Assembly: GCA_024640225.1 (NCBI GenBank)
Contig: JAHEFK010000016.1
Span: 1 to 64,000, forward strand
From: Bacteroidota bacterium
Lineage (GTDB): Bacteria; Bacteroidota; Bacteroidia; Chitinophagales; Chitinophagaceae
DNA length: 64,000 nt
Direction: 5' to 3'
Shown one piece after another: positions 61,140-64,000 of the stretch; the first letter of the stretch is position 1; the number at the start of each line of letters is the position of its first letter. The notes beneath the pieces are model-generated. The model saw only the letters and a program-made list of their open reading frames with translations. It made no database searches and was not told where the DNA came from. Position numbers and translations under genes: made by a program.

Positions 61140-62618
61140 TTACAAACTTGCTAATTGTACTTTTTGCTGAAGTTCTGCTACTTGCTCTTTATACTCCATA
61201 TCGGTATCCATTAAGTTCTCTACCGTTTGGCAGGAGTGTATTACCGTAGTATGATCAAAGCCTCCAAAATGCTCACCTATATTTTTCAACGAACATTTCG
61301 TGAACTTTTTAGCTAAGAACATCGTGATTTGTCTAGCTTGCACCACTTCGCGTTTTCTGGTTTTAGCCAATAAACGATCGTAAGGCATATGGAAGAATTC
61401 GCAAACCATTTTTTGAATATTCTCAATAGACAACTCTTTTGAAGCAGTCTTAATGAAATTTTTCATTACACGTTTTGCTAACTCAATATCAATTTCTTTT
61501 TTATTAAGCATGGCTTGAGCAAGCAATGCAATTAAAGCTCCTTCTAGTTCGCGCACATTACTTGGTACATTATACGCAATATACTTCACTACATCTTCCG
61601 GTATATCGATACCTTCAATACCCATTTTCACTTTTAAAATTTCTTGGCGTGTTTCAAAACTTGGCGCTTGCACATCTGCATTTAAACCCCATCTAAAACG
61701 ACTCAACAAACGCTCTTGCATACCTTCTAAATCTTTAGGTGCCGTATCACTTGTCAATACGATTTGCTTACCACTTTGGTGCAAATGATTGAATATAGCG
61801 AAAAAGGCATCTTGCGTTTTAGGTGCTTTTGAAAAATCGTGAATATCATCTAAGATGAGCACATCTATCATTTGATAGAAGTTGATAAAATCATTAATCG
61901 CTTGATTTTTTGCATGATCAATATATTGATTAATGAATTTCTCAGCGCTAACATATAATACCGTTTTATTAGGATGTAATTTTCTTACTTCGTTGCCTAT
62001 TGCTTGTGCAATATGCGATTTACCCCAACCATTACCACCAAAAATTACTAAAGGATTGAATGAAGTAGCGCCTGGCTTTTGAGCAACATGCAAACCTGCA
62101 GAACGAGCAACACGATTACAATCACCTTCAACAAAATTATCAAAAACGAATTTTGAATTTAGTTGTGGGTCTATTTGAACTCTTTTTAAGCCTGGAATAG
62201 AATACGGATTTTTGATGCTGCTCGGATCTTTCAAATGCGAAGGCAAATCAATCACATTACTTTCGTGAGAAGTTTTGGAAGCGGTTCCAGCTGCCATTTT
62301 AATAGAAGCAGGTTGTTTGTTACTACTGCTTTCCATTAAGATTCTATATTCTAATCTAGCCGTTCTTCCTAATACTCGTTTAATTGTTTTACCTAATAAT
62401 TCCACATAATGCTCTTCCAACCACTCATAAAAAAACTGAGAGGGAATTTGCAATGTTAGAGCGCTTTGATTTAACTCTACCGCTACGATAGGTTCAAACC
62501 AAGTTTGATAAGCTCTCCAACTTACATTATCTTTTATAATACTAAGACACTTCTGCCAAACAGCTTCTGTATCTCCTAATTTTGAATATGCATCTGGCAC
62601 ATTATTGTTCATTTCCAT
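61140..62618 (-). CDS. dnaA: Chromosomal replication initiator DnaA
   Basis: A 492-residue AAA+ initiator that opens oriC and binds DnaA boxes. Domain I is about 18-95 (VWQKCLSIIKDNVSWRAYQTWFEPI), domain II a Ser/Lys-rich linker (about 96-150). Domain III has Walker A FGGNGWGKSH at 193-202 (Trp where Leu is usual) and Walker B LILDDIHDF. Domain IV carries the signature GGFDHTTVIHS, with Phe454 replacing the near-invariant Arg of GGRDH. The core length is normal. It is followed by tRNA-Ser and tRNA-Pro. The region upstream has one DnaA-box-like 9-mer and an inverted repeat. Confidence 0.96.
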   Translation of the reverse strand: MEMNNNVPDAYSKLGDTEAVWQKCLSIIKDNVSWRAYQTWFEPIVAVELNQSALTLQIPSQFFYEWLEEHYVELLGKTIKRVLGRTARLEYRILMESSSNKQPASIKMAAGTASKTSHESNVIDLPSHLKDPSSIKNPYSIPGLKRVQIDPQLNSKFVFDNFVEGDCNRVARSAGLHVAQKPGATSFNPLVIFGGNGWGKSHIAQAIGNEVRKLHPNKTVLYVSAEKFINQYIDHAKNQAINDFINFYQMIDVLILDDIHDFSKAPKTQDAFFAIFNHLHQSGKQIVLTSDTAPKDLEGMQERLLSRFRWGLNADVQAPSFETRQEILKVKMGIEGIDIPEDVVKYIAYNVPSNVRELEGALIALLAQAMLNKKEIDIELAKRVMKNFIKTASKELSIENIQKMVCEFFHMPYDRLLAKTRKREVVQARQITMFLAKKFTKCSLKNIGEHFGGFDHTTVIHSCQTVENLMDTDMEYKEQVAELQQKVQLASL

Positions 62619-62662
62619 CTTTACTCAAAATACTATTATTGGTTAAACTACTTTTATGTCAA

Positions 62663-62684
62663 TGACCACTTTTTAAGTTGGTCA
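62663..62684. repeat. Inverted repeat upstream of dnaA
   Basis: TGACCA and TGGTCA arms (62663-62668 and 62679-62684) are separated by 10 nt and lie 45-66 nt before the dnaA start. The spacing of the arms would suit a dimeric regulator. No U tract follows, so it is not a terminator. Confidence 0.4.
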
Positions 62685-62689
62685 GTTAT

Positions 62690-62698
62690 TTATCCTCA
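62690..62698 (+). promoter_or_regulatory. DnaA-box-like 9-mer upstream of dnaA
   Basis: TTATCCTCA differs at one position from the consensus TTATCCACA. It is a single copy, 72 nt before the dnaA ATG; it could support autoregulation, but by itself does not define oriC. Confidence 0.3.
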
Positions 62699-62801
62699 AT
62701 TTACCTTAAAATGTGCAAAAAATTATGAAAATTCGCAAATTTTGAACAGGAGGACGAAGATGCTAACAAATTGTTGAAAAAAAAAATCTTTTTACTATTG
62801 A

Positions 62802-63722
62802 TTATTTTGAAATAATTACAGAATGGGCTTTTGCGAGATTTTTTCTAGAAAAATTTCCAAATTCATAGTCCAAACGACCTAAGCGTAATCCGGCCCAACC
62901 CACCTGATTAATCACCACCTCTTTTCCTTGTTTATTAGTTAAAATAGTGGGCTGGTCTAAAAAGGTATGAGTATGCCCTCCAATAATCAAATCAATGTTC
63001 TCCGACTGCTTAGCTAGTATCAAATCGCTGACTTTTCTACCCTCATATTCATAGCCTAAATGAGATAAGCAAATTACCATATCGCAAGACTCTTTTCGCT
63101 TTAGCATAGCAGCCGTGGCATTGGCAATTTGAATAGGCTCTAAATAATGGGTATTTTGATACTGTGCTTCACCAACAAGCCCTTTTAATTCTATACCTAT
63201 ACCAAACACCCCTATTTTTAAGCCCCCTTTATTAAATATTTTATAGGGCTGTGTTTTATGTTCCAACACTGTATTTGTAAAATCATAATTTGCAATCAAT
63301 ACCGGAAAATTTGCTAAAGGTAATTGCTTGGCGAACCCCTCAATTCCTGCATCAAAATCATGATTACCCATAGTTACCGCATCATAGCCCATTAAACTCA
63401 TAGCCTTTATTTCTGGTTCTCCGTTATATAAATTAAAATACGGCGTACCTTGAAATATATCTCCTGCATCTAACAACAAAACATGTTCTTGCTCCGCTCT
63501 AATCTTATTAATTAAGGCCATGCGCGCTACAACTCCTCCTTCACCTTGATGCCTACTCCCATCCATTGGAAACGGCTCTAAACGGCTATGCACATCGTTA
63601 GTATGCAAAATGGTTAATCGTTTTACATCTTCTTTAGCAAAACTCTGAAAGGGAAATTGACCCACTGCCAACAAGCCGCCACCAATTAGCGACTTTTTTA
63701 AAAAACTTCTTCTATTCTGCAT
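62802..63722 (-). CDS. Tat-exported 5'-nucleotidase metallophosphatase domain protein
   Basis: A 306-residue protein starting at ATG 63722-63720 (MQNRRSFLKKSLIGGG); the longer frame upstream belongs to the overlap with the neighbouring gene. The RRSFLKK followed by a hydrophobic stretch is a Tat signal. The calcineurin-like metallophosphatase motifs are complete: HTNDVHSRLEP, DAGDIFQGTP, GNHDFDAG, CLSHLGYEYEG, and GGHTHTF. The usual C-terminal 5'-nucleotidase substrate domain is missing and is encoded by the upstream, overlapping gene. Together they would dephosphorylate nucleotides in the periplasm. Confidence 0.9.
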   Translation of the reverse strand: MQNRRSFLKKSLIGGGLLAVGQFPFQSFAKEDVKRLTILHTNDVHSRLEPFPMDGSRHQGEGGVVARMALINKIRAEQEHVLLLDAGDIFQGTPYFNLYNGEPEIKAMSLMGYDAVTMGNHDFDAGIEGFAKQLPLANFPVLIANYDFTNTVLEHKTQPYKIFNKGGLKIGVFGIGIELKGLVGEAQYQNTHYLEPIQIANATAAMLKRKESCDMVICLSHLGYEYEGRKVSDLILAKQSENIDLIIGGHTHTFLDQPTILTNKQGKEVVINQVGWAGLRLGRLDYEFGNFSRKNLAKAHSVIISK

Positions 63723-64000
63723 AGCTAATTCTATTTTCAAGTTCGGTATGATATACTTTATGCTGTTGATTGATTGCCACTAAATAATTGATAATAGCCT
63801 CTCTTATCAGTATATCTGTAAATCGTTTAGTAGCCTTTTGCATAAATTCAAAATTATCACCACCTCTAGCGACATAATCGTTAATAGCTATTTTATATAC
63901 AATACTTTCATTGATAGCATGTCCATTTACTTTGATATTGATTGCTTTTTTATCTTTTATTTGAAAACTAAGACCTGCAATTGGCCATCCTTTTCTGATA
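63712..64000 (-). CDS. 5'-nucleotidase C-terminal domain protein, C-terminal part
   Basis: An open frame entering from the right edge and ending at the TAG 63714-63712; about 95 codons are visible. The peptide contains RKGWPIAGLSFQIKDKKAI, then VNGHAINESIVYKIAINDYV and ARGGDNFEFM, matching the 5'_nucleotid_C domain that binds the nucleotide base. It overlaps the metallophosphatase gene start by 11 nt (63712-63722) on the same strand, so the two halves of a classical 5'-nucleotidase are made as separate, translationally coupled polypeptides. Confidence 0.85.
   Translation of the reverse strand, partial: IRKGWPIAGLSFQIKDKKAINIKVNGHAINESIVYKIAINDYVARGGDNFEFMQKATKRFTDILIREAIINYLVAINQQHKVYHTELENRISYAE

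Noticed and set aside
62619-62801. oriC next to dnaA
   Set aside because: Only one DnaA-box-like 9-mer with a mismatch is present and there is no AT-rich unwinding element with clustered boxes.

Overview
The window comes from a low-GC member of the Bacteroidota, most likely of the Chitinophagales/Sphingobacteriia type. Three things support this. Four large secreted proteins end in a type IX secretion (T9SS) C-terminal sorting domain. Lineage-typical families are present (DUF4292, DUF4296, DUF6132, 2TM, GldE, Bacteroidota-type ribBA, acyl-protein-ligase-like LuxE). Several genes carry the Bacteroidota -7 promoter motif TAnnTTTG (one with TTTG 20 bp upstream), and most lack a clear Shine-Dalgarno sequence. 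It reads as ordinary chromosome with dense operons: no insertion sequences, prophage or CRISPR were seen. The only RNA genes found are two tRNAs beside dnaA.

Layout. 0-1.2 kb: a sulfane-sulfur type cluster (MBL-fold hydrolase fragment, DUF6132, SAM methyltransferase, DUF2892). 1.5-6.8 kb: surface proteins, namely a small PID-CTERM-like anchored protein behind a GEVED/T9SS protein, then a PKD/T9SS protein. 6.9-9.8 kb: acetyl-CoA synthetase, a DUF1801 protein and a lipoprotein. 9.8-13.6 kb: a phosphate operon (OprP-like porin, DUF47, PiT). 13.7-17.9 kb: a B12-binding-type radical SAM enzyme with an rRNA pseudouridine synthase, and a DEAD-box helicase. 18-21.6 kb: an operon of GH3-family ligase, RmlC-type epimerase and ALDH7-type dehydrogenase. 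21.7-27.6 kb: dut, sugar nucleotidyltransferase, TPR protein, DUF4292 lipoprotein, rfbF, rfbG. 27.7-36.8 kb: a TamB-like protein, three glycosyltransferases and ribBA. 36.8-42.9 kb: FtsE-like ATPase, M43/T9SS metalloprotease, LuxE-like ligase, two small lipoproteins and an aminotransferase. 43-46.5 kb: a membrane-tethered receiver protein beside a soluble TPR hybrid histidine kinase, and a 2TM protein. 46.6-52.8 kb: HhH protein, acyl-CoA dehydrogenase, DUF5117-type zinc protease and two unknown secreted proteins. 52.8-56.8 kb: lone transketolase N-terminal subunit, mutY, ssb, gldE. 56.8-60.5 kb: cytochrome c lipoprotein, a barrel protein with an N-terminal Cys-Asp-Val-Cys motif, redoxin, and T9SS multicopper oxidase. 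60.8-64 kb: tRNA-Pro, tRNA-Ser, dnaA, and a 5'-nucleotidase split over two genes.

The themes are cell-surface construction (T9SS cargo, sugar nucleotides, glycosyltransferases, TamB), phosphate and carbon uptake, and informational housekeeping. No single new system stands out beyond doubt. The best candidates for unusual biology are: the TPR hybrid kinase with a tail-anchored receiver lacking an output domain; the exported copper/redox set around the T9SS multicopper oxidase; the GH3-RmlC-ALDH operon; the radical SAM protein with a CX4CX2C cluster motif; and a DnaA protein with a substitution in its DNA-binding signature. All family names come from recognising sequence patterns by eye; no database search was run.
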